From: Canibacter zhoujuaniae
Lineage (GTDB): Bacteria; Actinomycetota; Actinomycetes; Actinomycetales; Microbacteriaceae
NCBI RefSeq assembly: GCF_011752015.1
Contig: NZ_JAAIKA010000001.1
Coordinates: forward strand, 248,001 to 312,000
Reading direction: 5' to 3'
Length of the DNA: 64,000 nt
Position numbers and translations under genes: made by a program. Of the stretch, positions 8,413-16,941 are shown one piece after another. The notes beneath the pieces were generated by a model, which was not told the origin of the DNA, did not search any database, and worked only from the letters and a program-made list of their open reading frames with translations. Numbering within the stretch: the first letter of the stretch is position 1; every line of letters starts with the position of its first letter.

Positions 8413-11399
8413 TGGATACTTCTGAGCGCAGGTTTGAAGAAGAAATAGAACACTGGCTGACTAACGTTGGCTCTTCCAAGTTTGACCGCTACGAGTCGAG
8501 GCCGTCGGCCGGCTACGACAAGCAGCTGGACTTGTATCCGCAGGATCTCCTCGAATTCGTGCAAGAAACCCAGCCGCAGCAGTGGGAGCGCCTAGAGCGC
8601 ATCCACGGCACTAAAGCCGCAGAAAAATTCTGCAAACGTGTGGCGCGTGAACTTGATCAGCGCGGCGTGGTTGAGGTTTTGCGCCAGGGTGTGGAAGACC
8701 TCGGCGCCAGATTCAAGCTAGTGTATTTTGCGCCCGGCTCAGACCTAAACGAGATGCTGGCAGAAAAATACTGGGCCAACCGCATGACTCTCGTGCGCCA
8801 GCTGCGCTACACGACGAAAAACAACAACTCTGTTGATACAGTGCTGTTCGTCAACGGCATTCCTGTGGTGACCTTGGAGTTAAAAAACCAACTCACCGGC
8901 CAGACCTATCGTGATGCGATTGAGCAATACAAGCGCTCACGGCCTGCCTCAGAGGTGCTGTTCGGCCTGAACCGCCGCGCAGTAGTGCATTTTGCGCTCG
9001 ATACTGACGAAGTGTGGATGACCACCAAACTGAACGGCTTAAACACAGTGTTCTTACCGTTTAACCGTGGTTTTAACAACGGTGCCGGCAACCCGCCCGT
9101 CCCCGAAAAATACAAAACTTCCTACCTGTGGGAGCAGGTGCTGGCAAGAGATTCACTGCTCGATATTCTGCACCGCTTCGTGCAATTCATCCCAAATAAA
9201 ACTGATGCGCGGAAAAATAAACTGATCTTCCCGCGCTACCACCAGCTTGACGCCGTGCGCGCTCTAGTTGCCGACGCAAAAACGCATGGCGCGGGCACAA
9301 ACTATCTGGTGCAGCACTCTGCCGGCTCCGGTAAATCAAACACGATAGCCTGGCTTGCGCACCATCTCTCCAACCTGCACGACAGTCAGCAGCGGGCAGT
9401 GTTTGATTCAATCATCGTCATCACCGACAGGCGGGTGCTAGACAAGCAACTCCAAGATACGATCTACGCAATGGATCACACAGCCGGTGTGGTAGTGCGG
9501 GTAGATAAAAGCGCCCGGCAGTTGACCGAAGCTTTAACCGACGGGGCGAAAATCATTATTTCCACCCTGCAAAAGTTTCCGTTTGTAGACGTGAGCGCTA
9601 TCGCCACAGCCGGTAAACGATTTGCGGTGATCGTTGATGAGGCGCACTCCTCACAAACAGGTGAGACATCTGAACGGTTAAAGCAGGTGCTGGCAGATAC
9701 GGCAACAGAGGGGAAAGACTCAGAAGAAGACCTCCTCGAGCGTTACGCGGCAGCTGAAGCGCAGGTCGAAGAAGAGCAGCTCGAAATTGATGAGCAGATC
9801 GCGCAAGAACTTCTAACCCAAGGCCGGCAAAAGAACCTATCCTTCTTCGCTTTCACAGCCACACCGAAGCAAAAAACGCTAGAAATGTTCGGCACCCCCG
9901 TGCCAGATAGCACACCAGAGCCCTTCCACGTCTACTCAATGCGGCAAGCGATCGAAGAGGGATTCATCCTCGATGTGCTGCAAAACTACACCACATATCA
10001 AACGTATTACAAAGTGGGTAAAACCACTGCCGAAGATCCAGAATATTCGACGAAACAAGCCAACAAAGCGCTGGGGAAATATTTAAGCCTGCACCCGTAC
10101 AACCTGCGGCAAAAAGCAGAGATCATCATCGAGCACTTTCGTGCCAACGTCGCTCACAAGATTGGTGGAAACGCTAAAGCGATGCTGGTTACCGGCTCGC
10201 GTCTGCACGCGGTGCGCTATTTTTTTGCATTCCGTGACTACATCGAACGCATGGGCTACACCGACCTGGGTGTGCTGGTTGCCTTCTCTGGCACAGTAGA
10301 CGATAAGGGCGCGGAATACACTGAGCAGCAGCTCAACCAGATCCCGGAAGAAGAGCTCCCGGAACGGTTCGCAACGGGGGAATATCAGCTGCTGCTGGTT
10401 GCAGAGAAATACCAGACCGGTTTCGATCAGCCGCTCCTGCACACAATGTATGTCGATAAAAAACTGCACGGCGTGAAAGCAGTGCAAACCCTGTCGCGGA
10501 TCAACCGGATGCACCCGGGCAAAACCGACACATTCGTGCTCGATTTCGTCAACAGCGCAGAAGATATTCAAAAATCATTCCAAGACTATTACATTTCGAC
10601 AGGCATCACAGCCGAAACCGACCCCAACATCGTCTACGATCTGTACCACTTCCTCGCGTCATACCATTTGTGGACAGACAAAGAGCTTGAAGGCTTTAAT
10701 CGGGTGTTCTTCACCGCGCAGAAGAAACAAACAAACCTCGACTTCAGTAGGCTCAACGCCTACCTAGACCCGGCGGTGGGTCGATTCAATGAGCTTAGTG
10801 ACGAAGACAAGCTCAAAGTGCGGGCGCGAATGAATAAGTTCACCCGCAACTATGATTTCTTGACCCACATCATCCGCTACGATGATGCGACCCTGCATCG
10901 TTTTGCCGCTTACGCAAAACTTTTGGTGCGCAAGCTCCGCATCGACGGCGACCCCGCCCCGAGCCTCGATGATGAAGTCACATTGCAGTATTACCGCCTG
11001 CAGCAGGTGTATGAAGGATCCATCGCCCTGGCAGATGAGCAAGGGCAACTGTCAAACAATCCCGACACTGGCGGCGTTAAGGAAGACGACAAAGACACAC
11101 TGTCTAATATCATTTCTAAGCTCAACGACCGTTGGGGCACCGAGTTCACCCACATGGATAAGGTCATCGAACAGCTCACCGAAGATATGGTGGAAGATCC
11201 CGAGGTTAAATCGCGTGCGCACAACTCGATGGACATGTTCTCCATCGTTTACGCTGAGCGGATCCAAGATATCGTGCTCGACCGCATGAACCAGAATCAG
11301 GATTTTGCGATTAAATATCTTGCCGATCCACAGTTCAAAGCTGATATTGACCGCGTGCTCTTACCCCTGATTCACGAGCGCCTCAACCGCAAAGACTGA
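8412..11399 (+). CDS. hsdR: Type I restriction endonuclease subunit HsdR
   Basis: HsdR is the ATP-driven translocase and nuclease of the complex. The N-terminal nuclease domain carries the catalytic ELK of the PD-(D/E)xK type near residue 157. The SF2 motor has Walker A SAGSGKS near 302 and a DEAH box near 408, followed by the helicase C-terminal motif SRINRM. An acidic insertion (EEDLLERY... EEEQLEIDEQ) follows the DEAH box. ATG at 8412 overlaps the hsdS stop, and a GTG one codon upstream is an equal alternative; GGGGGAGG precedes both. The length of about 995 residues is normal. No frameshift is seen, so the system appears intact. Confidence 0.95.
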   Translation: MDTSERRFEEEIEHWLTNVGSSKFDRYESRPSAGYDKQLDLYPQDLLEFVQETQPQQWERLERIHGTKAAEKFCKRVARELDQRGVVEVLRQGVEDLGARFKLVYFAPGSDLNEMLAEKYWANRMTLVRQLRYTTKNNNSVDTVLFVNGIPVVTLELKNQLTGQTYRDAIEQYKRSRPASEVLFGLNRRAVVHFALDTDEVWMTTKLNGLNTVFLPFNRGFNNGAGNPPVPEKYKTSYLWEQVLARDSLLDILHRFVQFIPNKTDARKNKLIFPRYHQLDAVRALVADAKTHGAGTNYLVQHSAGSGKSNTIAWLAHHLSNLHDSQQRAVFDSIIVITDRRVLDKQLQDTIYAMDHTAGVVVRVDKSARQLTEALTDGAKIIISTLQKFPFVDVSAIATAGKRFAVIVDEAHSSQTGETSERLKQVLADTATEGKDSEEDLLERYAAAEAQVEEEQLEIDEQIAQELLTQGRQKNLSFFAFTATPKQKTLEMFGTPVPDSTPEPFHVYSMRQAIEEGFILDVLQNYTTYQTYYKVGKTTAEDPEYSTKQANKALGKYLSLHPYNLRQKAEIIIEHFRANVAHKIGGNAKAMLVTGSRLHAVRYFFAFRDYIERMGYTDLGVLVAFSGTVDDKGAEYTEQQLNQIPEEELPERFATGEYQLLLVAEKYQTGFDQPLLHTMYVDKKLHGVKAVQTLSRINRMHPGKTDTFVLDFVNSAEDIQKSFQDYYISTGITAETDPNIVYDLYHFLASYHLWTDKELEGFNRVFFTAQKKQTNLDFSRLNAYLDPAVGRFNELSDEDKLKVRARMNKFTRNYDFLTHIIRYDDATLHRFAAYAKLLVRKLRIDGDPAPSLDDEVTLQYYRLQQVYEGSIALADEQGQLSNNPDTGGVKEDDKDTLSNIISKLNDRWGTEFTHMDKVIEQLTEDMVEDPEVKSRAHNSMDMFSIVYAERIQDIVLDRMNQNQDFAIKYLADPQFKADIDRVLLPLIHERLNRKD

Positions 11400-11587
11400 A
11401 CCGGATCGGTGACAGTAACTCCATTCGGCACTTGTGCACTGCTACCCACCAGCCAGAAACTGCTGTCTCCGTCCAACTAATAAAGATTCGCAAGCAATAT
11501 AATTATTGGAACCTCTGTAAGTTTGGCACTCGGGTTGGCAGGTAGCGGTGTAGCTGCTGCTAGCGTTGGTGAGAACGGAGAAGTGGC

Positions 11588-12064
11588 ATGGATACTTCTT
11601 GGAAGCCTGTCTCGTTTTCATACGCCTGGTGGGGGCATCTAATCACTGGTTTTATTGTCGGTGTATGTGTTCTTATAGCCTCTGCCGTTGTGTTTTGGCT
11701 ATTGCCATACAAGATGCCTGTGCATCTATTGATAATTATTGTGGGATTAAGCGTGGTTATTTGCGAAACACTATCGACCACGTTTGATCTGAATTATGCA
11801 AGAAAAAAGAAGCATAATTCTCCAGGTGGTTGGCTACCCATATTTGCAAAGCTTTTTCTGTTAGCAAGCATCTATTTTGCAGCGTCTTACGTGCTAACTG
11901 GTTCTCTGTCATCAGCAGGAATCATAGTGCTTATCGCAATAGCTGTGGAGCTGGTATTTGTTGTCTTACTGCGGGCTTGGAAACCGGGGATGAATGATGA
12001 GGAAGTGCGTCAAGCATGGCGAGATACCGCAGAGGCCGCTAAACGGGTGATGACGGAAAACTGA
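11588..12064 (+). CDS. Uncharacterised four-helix membrane protein
   Basis: I do not recognise this 158-residue protein. It shows four hydrophobic segments at about residues 17-42, 46-63, 83-105 and 108-127, a positively charged loop ARKKKHNSPGG between helices two and three, and a hydrophilic C-terminal tail that looks helical (EEVRQAWRDTAEAAKRV). GGAGAAG precedes the ATG by a normal distance. A TATAAT at 11498-11503 is a possible -10 box. It lies between the restriction operon and an exonuclease gene, so it may be an accessory membrane component, but nothing in the sequence demonstrates that. Confidence 0.75.
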   Translation: MDTSWKPVSFSYAWWGHLITGFIVGVCVLIASAVVFWLLPYKMPVHLLIIIVGLSVVICETLSTTFDLNYARKKKHNSPGGWLPIFAKLFLLASIYFAASYVLTGSLSSAGIIVLIAIAVELVFVVLLRAWKPGMNDEEVRQAWRDTAEAAKRVMTEN

Positions 12065-12202
12065 GGCGTGGACGACCCGGAAGGTGGTCATGTTTCACAA
12101 CTCACAAGAGCTGATCACTCAATTGCCCGTAGAGTAATATAAAAAGCAGTATGGCAGCCGAAAGGCACTCTATCCACCATCCTTGGAAAGCGAGAGTTGA
12201 GG

Positions 12203-13501
12203 ATGCGCGGCTACGCAGTTGTAGATATAGAAACGACCGGTTTTTCGTTTAACCACGGGCACCGGATTATAGAAATTGGTGTTGTCGAGCTGAGCCCTGC
12301 TGGCGAGATTGAAAGCTCATGGGAAACCCTGGTGAACCCGCAACGGCATGTGAGCGCTACAGAGGTGCATAAAATTACTGCCGCTGATGTGTGCGGTGCC
12401 CCTATTTTTTCAGATATCGCTGACAGGTTGTTGTCCTCGCTCGATGGGCGCATTCTCGTCGCACACAACGCACGGTTTGATAGCGGTTTTATTCATCACG
12501 AGCTGCGGCGATGCGGGCGCGGCCCCGCACAGGATCTGCCTGTGATTGACACGGTCAGGCTTGCGAAGAAATATTTAAATCTGCCGAGCGTAAAACTGGG
12601 TGCCTGCTGTGAGTATCTCGGCATCACTAATGAGCAGGCGCATGCGGCTGTTGCTGATGCCATCGCAACCGCAAAGCTTTTTCAGTACCTCTTAAAAAAC
12701 ACTCCCGCTTTTGACCACATGATTAGCGCTCTGTGCGCACAGGTTACAGATTTAACCGGTGTGCGATCGACACCCGGTCTTTCGTCACCGCAGCAGCCGG
12801 TGCTTTTGAGTCGAAAACTTGTTGCTGAGGCTCGTGCCGCTGCGCGTGATGGTGGCTGGTTTGCTGGGCTGGTTCGTGACCGTGCGCCTGTGGCGAGCGT
12901 GGCGTTTGAGGAATATTTCAAACTGTTAGATCTGGTGTTGTTGGATCAGCAGCTGTCGCTAACTGAGCAGACTCAGTTAGTATCTTTCGCTAATAATAAT
13001 AGAGTGGGCCGTGACGGTCTGCGAGAGCTGCATGAGAGTTATGTTTCTCAGTTGATCGAACAAGCCTGGGCTGATGGAGTTATTACCGAGCAAGAGCGCA
13101 ACATCGTGTTGACTGTTGCTAGCGCCTTAGGTGTTTCCGAAGCTGCTACGGAGGCTGCTCTCGCTTCTAACCGGTCTAGCCTATCTGCCGCAGCTCGGTC
13201 ACAGTCGCAGGGGAGTGCTGCCGGCCGTCCTGTTTCTGAGCAAGTGGGCCCTTTGCAGGGAATTCTGTTGCACGCCGGTGATCGGGTGACCGTGACGGGT
13301 GAAAAGAAGTTTAGTAGAGCAGACTGGACTGCGTACCTGGCAGCACACGGTGTAGAGTTGGCCGGCATCGCGAAAAAGACCCGAGTGCTAATTGCGGGGG
13401 ATCCAGACTCACAGTCATTAAAAGCTAAGAAGGCGCGTGTTTACGGGATCCCGATTATTGCCGAGGAAGTAGCGCGCGACATAATCCGCTTTGCCGACTA
13501 G
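12203..13501 (+). CDS. DEDDh exonuclease with central TerB-like and C-terminal BRCT domains
   Basis: The first 165 residues form a DnaQ-like 3'-5' exonuclease: VDIETTGF (exo I), AHNARFD (exo II) and HAAVADA (exo III, with the DEDDh histidine). The middle (about 215-310) is helical and includes an ADGVITEQERN segment like TerB/tellurite-resistance folds. Residues about 350-430 read as a BRCT domain, as found in NAD-dependent ligase and related exonucleases (GDRVTVTGEKKFSRADW). I chose the ATG at 12203; a TTG two codons upstream also begins an in-frame start. The role is probably DNA repair or processing. The end overlaps the convergent reductase gene by 4 bases. Confidence 0.88.
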   Translation: MRGYAVVDIETTGFSFNHGHRIIEIGVVELSPAGEIESSWETLVNPQRHVSATEVHKITAADVCGAPIFSDIADRLLSSLDGRILVAHNARFDSGFIHHELRRCGRGPAQDLPVIDTVRLAKKYLNLPSVKLGACCEYLGITNEQAHAAVADAIATAKLFQYLLKNTPAFDHMISALCAQVTDLTGVRSTPGLSSPQQPVLLSRKLVAEARAAARDGGWFAGLVRDRAPVASVAFEEYFKLLDLVLLDQQLSLTEQTQLVSFANNNRVGRDGLRELHESYVSQLIEQAWADGVITEQERNIVLTVASALGVSEAATEAALASNRSSLSAAARSQSQGSAAGRPVSEQVGPLQGILLHAGDRVTVTGEKKFSRADWTAYLAAHGVELAGIAKKTRVLIAGDPDSQSLKAKKARVYGIPIIAEEVARDIIRFAD

Positions 13502-14526
13502 CCGCGATTTCCTCCGGTACTCTGCTTAGAGATGTTTAAGACCGTCTTTCCCTTAGAGCGGCCGTTCGCCACCTTCTCAAGTGCCTGATTAATATCGGCA
13601 AGATCGTAAACCGCGTCAACAGCGGGGGAGATGCTGCGCTCGGCGAGCACGGCTGCGGCATCTTGCAGCTGAGCACCATTGGATTCTACAAAGAGGAAAT
13701 CATAGGTGACCTTGTGACGTTTGGCTAGCGCATCAAACTTCCTGCCGGCCAGAGTGAATAGCATCTGCTTGAACAGAGGAAGGCCCATACGCTTTGCAAA
13801 AGCGCCGTTTGGCAGAGCGCGCAGAGAAACTATGTGCCCGCCGGGTTTTAAGATTCCCATCTGGCGCTCAGTCTCTTTGCCGCCTACACTGTCGAGCACA
13901 TAATCTATATTTTCTAGCTCGGTGGCGTAGTCTTGGGTGCGATAGTCGAAGAAAAGGTCAGCACCCAGCTCTAGCACCCGCTCCCTGTTACTGGCAGAGC
14001 CGTTTGTGATGACTGTTAACCCTTTGGCTTTAGCTAGGGGGATGGCCATTGCACCCAGAGCGCCGGTGCCGCCTGAAATGAAGATTGTCTCGCCCGGTTG
14101 CGGATCCATCAGCTGCAGAGACTGCACGGCGGTCAGCGCCGTGAGCGGGATCGCGGCAGCCTCCACATCGTTGAAAACATCAGGCACATGCGCGAGCGCG
14201 TCAACATCTACGGCAACATATTCAGCAAAGGCACCTATGTTATCTAGCGGGAGTCTCGCAAAAACCCTGTCGCCCGGCTGAAACCTGGTGTGTGGTGTTG
14301 CTACTTCCTCGATGATGCCAACCACTTCATGGCCGGCAATAAGCGGCAGAGAGTATGGCGTGATGAGCTTTACTTCGCCCCGGGAGACCATGTTGTCAAG
14401 AGGGTTCACACCCGCTGTCAGCACACGCAGCAGAGCCTGGTGAGGGGCGGGTGTCGGCTTTGGAGCCTCCTCGAGTGAAAGCTGTATCGACTTCTTGTTG
14501 TACTTTAATAGCTGGGCGGTTTTCAT
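13498..14526 (-). CDS. Medium-chain NAD(P)H-dependent alcohol dehydrogenase / quinone reductase
   Basis: This 342-residue protein is a member of the medium-chain dehydrogenase/reductase superfamily. The N-terminal GroES-like domain contains the conserved AGVNPLD and LIAGHEVVG segments, and the Rossmann domain has SGGTGALGAMAI near residue 150 for NADP binding. Zinc ligands of classical alcohol dehydrogenases are not evident, so it fits the zinc-free quinone-oxidoreductase or zeta-crystallin-like branch. The substrate is unknown. It is read towards the exonuclease gene and overlaps its last 4 bases. It stands alone rather than in an operon. Confidence 0.88.
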   Translation of the reverse strand: MKTAQLLKYNKKSIQLSLEEAPKPTPAPHQALLRVLTAGVNPLDNMVSRGEVKLITPYSLPLIAGHEVVGIIEEVATPHTRFQPGDRVFARLPLDNIGAFAEYVAVDVDALAHVPDVFNDVEAAAIPLTALTAVQSLQLMDPQPGETIFISGGTGALGAMAIPLAKAKGLTVITNGSASNRERVLELGADLFFDYRTQDYATELENIDYVLDSVGGKETERQMGILKPGGHIVSLRALPNGAFAKRMGLPLFKQMLFTLAGRKFDALAKRHKVTYDFLFVESNGAQLQDAAAVLAERSISPAVDAVYDLADINQALEKVANGRSKGKTVLNISKQSTGGNRG

Positions 14527-14666
14527 TAGCCTTCTTTCCGGTCTTGTGGCTTGCGAAACGATGTTTAGGTATTCATCTTAACGACCGGTTGCGGTGTAAA
14601 GATCGATAAATGGTTTGAATCCGTGCAACAGAGATCTCTTCAGCTACGACAGCTCTGCCACAAAAT

Positions 14667-15602
14667 CTAATTGATAAGGGTATCGCGAGATAGTTCTCCG
14701 TAGCGTGCCGGCTCGGCTATCCCTTTCGCTAGCAACGGATGCTTGTTTAATATGGGCTCGATAGTGTCTGTCAACCACGCGCTAGATATTCCAGAACGGG
14801 TAGCGACATCGTCAAGCGCGACAAAAATTTTGTATATTGAATGATCTGAAAAGGTGCGGTAATTCCGCTTGATTTGTCTGGCGGTCTTCGGTTGTAGACC
14901 GGGAACATCGAGCACCCGGTGGTTCCACAGCTGAGCGCAATGGGCTACTCGGTTACGTAAATATACGAATGATTTGACTTGACCGGGCAGTAATTTGCGC
15001 GACGTGCCCATCGATTCTGCGATATCATCAAGCACGCCGGAGGCACTGGAAGCTTCGATGAGACGAGACAGGCTGCCGAAAGAGAAGGCTTCCACTGCAA
15101 CCCAGATTGGCATGCGGTCATAGGCTTCAGGCTTGTAGACACGGCCTTGCTTGACCTCACCACGGTAATGAGCGACGAAATCTTCTTTACTGCGGTCAAG
15201 ATTGGAAAGCGCATGTTCTTCGACACGTATCGCATCCTGGTGGGGTGATTGGGTGAAACCCTCACCGCGTGCAAACTTCCCCGTTACCCCAACATGGCGA
15301 CCATAGGCATAAGCGAACCGGGTGCGAAGAAGAACCTCCAGAGGGTGCAGCAGTTCATCGCAGACACTCACAAGTTCTTGCTCAGCGTTATAGAGTGCAC
15401 AAATAGTTTCGAATGAGGTGCCGTCAAAGAATCGGTTGTTGCCGCCTGCTGGATCATGCTGCCAGTACCGGAAGTACCCTGAGAAGCGGTAGTAATTGAC
15501 TCTCGCAAGGAACTTAATTGCAGCTGCTGTGTCATCAAAGCACATGCCGCGCTGGCCGAGCAGTTCTACTTGTTGCTCGTAGCTCAACCATTCTTTCGGC
15601 AT
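14667..15602 (-). CDS. Abi_2 (AbiD/AbiF) family abortive-infection HEPN protein
   Basis: The 311-residue protein matches the Abi_2 family: LSYEQQVELLGQRG and FLARVNYYRFSGYFRYW near the N-terminus, and the family hallmark RNRVAHCAQLWN at 216-227, which contains the HEPN ribonuclease motif R-x4-H (R216, H221). The frame is open back to an ATG at 15725, but the ATG at 15602 has an ideal GGAGG 8 bases upstream, and the 41-residue extension would be read through a highly structured RNA and resembles no Abi_2 start. Proteins of this family cause growth arrest on phage infection; AbiF members form toxin-antitoxin units with a noncoding RNA and are proposed ancestors of Cas13. The structured leader upstream fits that. 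Confidence 0.88.
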   Translation of the reverse strand: MPKEWLSYEQQVELLGQRGMCFDDTAAAIKFLARVNYYRFSGYFRYWQHDPAGGNNRFFDGTSFETICALYNAEQELVSVCDELLHPLEVLLRTRFAYAYGRHVGVTGKFARGEGFTQSPHQDAIRVEEHALSNLDRSKEDFVAHYRGEVKQGRVYKPEAYDRMPIWVAVEAFSFGSLSRLIEASSASGVLDDIAESMGTSRKLLPGQVKSFVYLRNRVAHCAQLWNHRVLDVPGLQPKTARQIKRNYRTFSDHSIYKIFVALDDVATRSGISSAWLTDTIEPILNKHPLLAKGIAEPARYGELSRDTLIN

Positions 15603-15615
15603 TGGGTTTGCCTCC

Positions 15616-15686
15616 ACGATATGAAAGGCCCCGGCCATTTGTGCATCACCCGCGATGGGTGAGAGGCCTGACCGGGGATCTATCGT
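15616..15686 (-). ncRNA. Structured leader RNA upstream of the abi gene, candidate RNA antitoxin
   Basis: On the abi strand three nested helices can be read. P1 is ACGATA (15686-15681) with TATCGT (15621-15616), 6 bp. P2 is CCCCGGTCA (15677-15669) with TGGCCGGGG (15637-15629), 9 bp with one GU pair. P3 is TCACCC (15662-15657) with GGGTGA (15651-15646), 6 bp closing a 5-base loop. P1 ends directly against the GGAGG ribosome binding site at 15615-15611. A promoter lies just upstream. The element could be a separately processed RNA or a translational control hairpin; the AbiF family link favours an RNA antitoxin. The pairing is seen directly; the function is inferred. Confidence 0.6.
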
Positions 15687-15693
15687 TACCCAT

Positions 15694-15721
15694 TTTATAC
15701 CACTGCATGAATGATACACAA
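15694..15721 (-). promoter_or_regulatory. Promoter for the abi leader RNA and abi gene
   Basis: Reverse-strand reading gives TTGTGT (15721-15716), a 16-base spacer and TATAAA (15699-15694). Initiation would fall near 15688-15686, at the first base of helix P1, so that the transcript begins with the structured RNA. Confidence 0.5.
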
Positions 15722-15862
15722 CCAAGATTGCGCATACCGTGCGGATCAGGTAAAAGCCATGAAACAGTATGGGTGATAGCGGTGGTGGATTCGTGCCTGC
15801 GTTAGCCGGGAGAGATAACCCAACGGACTCGAAGAAGAATCCGCTAGTGGAACTAACCTAGG

Positions 15863-16786
15863 TCAGTCTGCAAGAGAGTGTGGCTTGCTCGAACGCACAA
15901 TCATTGCGGTGGTGATCGATGCGAGGATCGCTGCCAGCACCATGTGTGCCCCAACCGCGATCGGTGGCAGCCCAAAGTTAGCCTGATAAATTCCGATAGC
16001 CACCTGCACAAGCTGCAGCACCAAAAGCGCGGCAAAAAACTTGCGGGTGCTAGCGTTCGTTGCATAGGCAAGAATCAAACCAATAACTGTGACGCTAAGC
16101 AGCGCATAACCCGGCCAAGCGTGCATGTGCGCGAGCAGCTGTGCATCAATGCCGGTGCGCTGCACGTTAGCATCACCAGAGTGGGGGCCAACCCCGGTGG
16201 TGATGATCCCAACGAAAATAGTCGCAACACTAAGCACTGCGATCAGGGTCGTGGTGAGCCAAATAGAGTCTTTCACAACCTTCACTCGCGGGCCGGGCGC
16301 TTGGGTCATGCGCATCACAAAAACCGTGCCGACAGTCACCATCAAAATGGAGGCAAAATAGTGGAACCCGACGATCAGCGGGTTGAGCCCGGTAATCACA
16401 ATAATGCCACCCACAACCGCCTGCGCTAACACACCCGCGAGCATGACCCAGGCAAGCGCGAAAAGATCTGGGCGCTGCTTCCGGTAACGCCACACAAGAA
16501 TCAGCACAGCAAGCGCTAACACACTGAGCACCCCGGTCATGAGACGGTTGCCAAACTCAACCGCTGAATGCCATGTGAGCTCTTCTGTCGGCAGCAGAGA
16601 GCCGGGAGTGCACAACGGCCAAGTCGGGCAGCCCAGCCCCGAACCGGTTAGGCGCACAGCACCACCGGTGCCGATAATCACGATATTGGCAAGCATTGAA
16701 GCCCAGGCCATGCGCCTCAGCCACGGGCTTTTGATGCCTTGATTGCCGTGATCCGCAAGAGAGGCAGGGGCGGTGGCAGGTGACAT
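15863..16786 (-). CDS. ctaA: Heme A synthase (COX15/CtaA)
   Basis: CtaA oxidises the C8 methyl group of heme O to a formyl group, giving heme A for cytochrome aa3. The 307-residue protein has about eight membrane helices and the family start IGTGGAVRLTGSGLGCPTWP near residues 41-60, containing the conserved cysteine; later histidines occur in LLAHMHAWPGYAL and VGAHMVLAA. AAAGGAG precedes the ATG. It is divergent from the suf operon, and a DtxR/IdeR-like box lies in the shared control region. CtaB and the oxidase subunits are encoded elsewhere in the window. Confidence 0.95.
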   Translation of the reverse strand: MSPATAPASLADHGNQGIKSPWLRRMAWASMLANIVIIGTGGAVRLTGSGLGCPTWPLCTPGSLLPTEELTWHSAVEFGNRLMTGVLSVLALAVLILVWRYRKQRPDLFALAWVMLAGVLAQAVVGGIIVITGLNPLIVGFHYFASILMVTVGTVFVMRMTQAPGPRVKVVKDSIWLTTTLIAVLSVATIFVGIITTGVGPHSGDANVQRTGIDAQLLAHMHAWPGYALLSVTVIGLILAYATNASTRKFFAALLVLQLVQVAIGIYQANFGLPPIAVGAHMVLAAILASITTAMIVRSSKPHSLAD

Positions 16787-16814
16787 CGAAAAACTCCTTT
16801 AGGCGCGTGTCTGG

Positions 16815-16833
16815 CAAGGTAAGCCTAACCTGA
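16815..16833. promoter_or_regulatory. DtxR/IdeR-type iron box between ctaA and sufB
   Basis: The reverse strand reads TCAGGTTAGGCTTACCTTG, matching 15 of 19 positions of the IdeR/DtxR consensus TTAGGTTAGGCTAACCTAA. A second, degenerate half-site (GCCTACCTAA) follows at 16839-16848. The position between the divergent ctaA and sufB genes suits iron-dependent repression of the cluster-assembly operon. Confidence 0.6.
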
Positions 16834-16941
16834 TTCAAGCCTACCTAAAATTCAGGCAGCGCTCGGTAGAGTAGAAGGCGTGGTCGCTAACAGTGCCTAT
16901 TCTATGCGCAACCGCGACTAAAAGCCCGCAAGGAAGGTGTA

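Noticed and set aside
11510-11640. Short Ala/Gly-rich frame starting at a TTG before the membrane protein gene
   Set aside because: It overlaps the start of the better-supported 158-residue gene in another frame and has no binding site of its own.
12197-12202. TTG start two codons upstream for the exonuclease-BRCT gene
   Set aside because: The ATG at 12203 fits the family N-terminus equally well and is the commoner start codon; the difference is only two residues.
15603-15725. N-terminal extension of the abi reading frame back to an ATG at 15725
   Set aside because: The extension overlaps the three-helix RNA and the predicted promoter, has no ribosome binding site, and looks unlike any Abi_2 N-terminus. 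The ATG at 15602 has an ideal GGAGG.
15824-15833. T-loop-like TTCGAGTCCG on the reverse strand, a possible tRNA fragment or attachment site
   Set aside because: No acceptor stem, anticodon arm or matching repeat elsewhere in the window could be found; it forms only a small hairpin.
15846-15864. Second DtxR-like sequence (CTAACCTAG) near the ctaA stop
   Set aside because: Only about 10 of 19 bases fit the consensus and it lies downstream of ctaA, not in a promoter.
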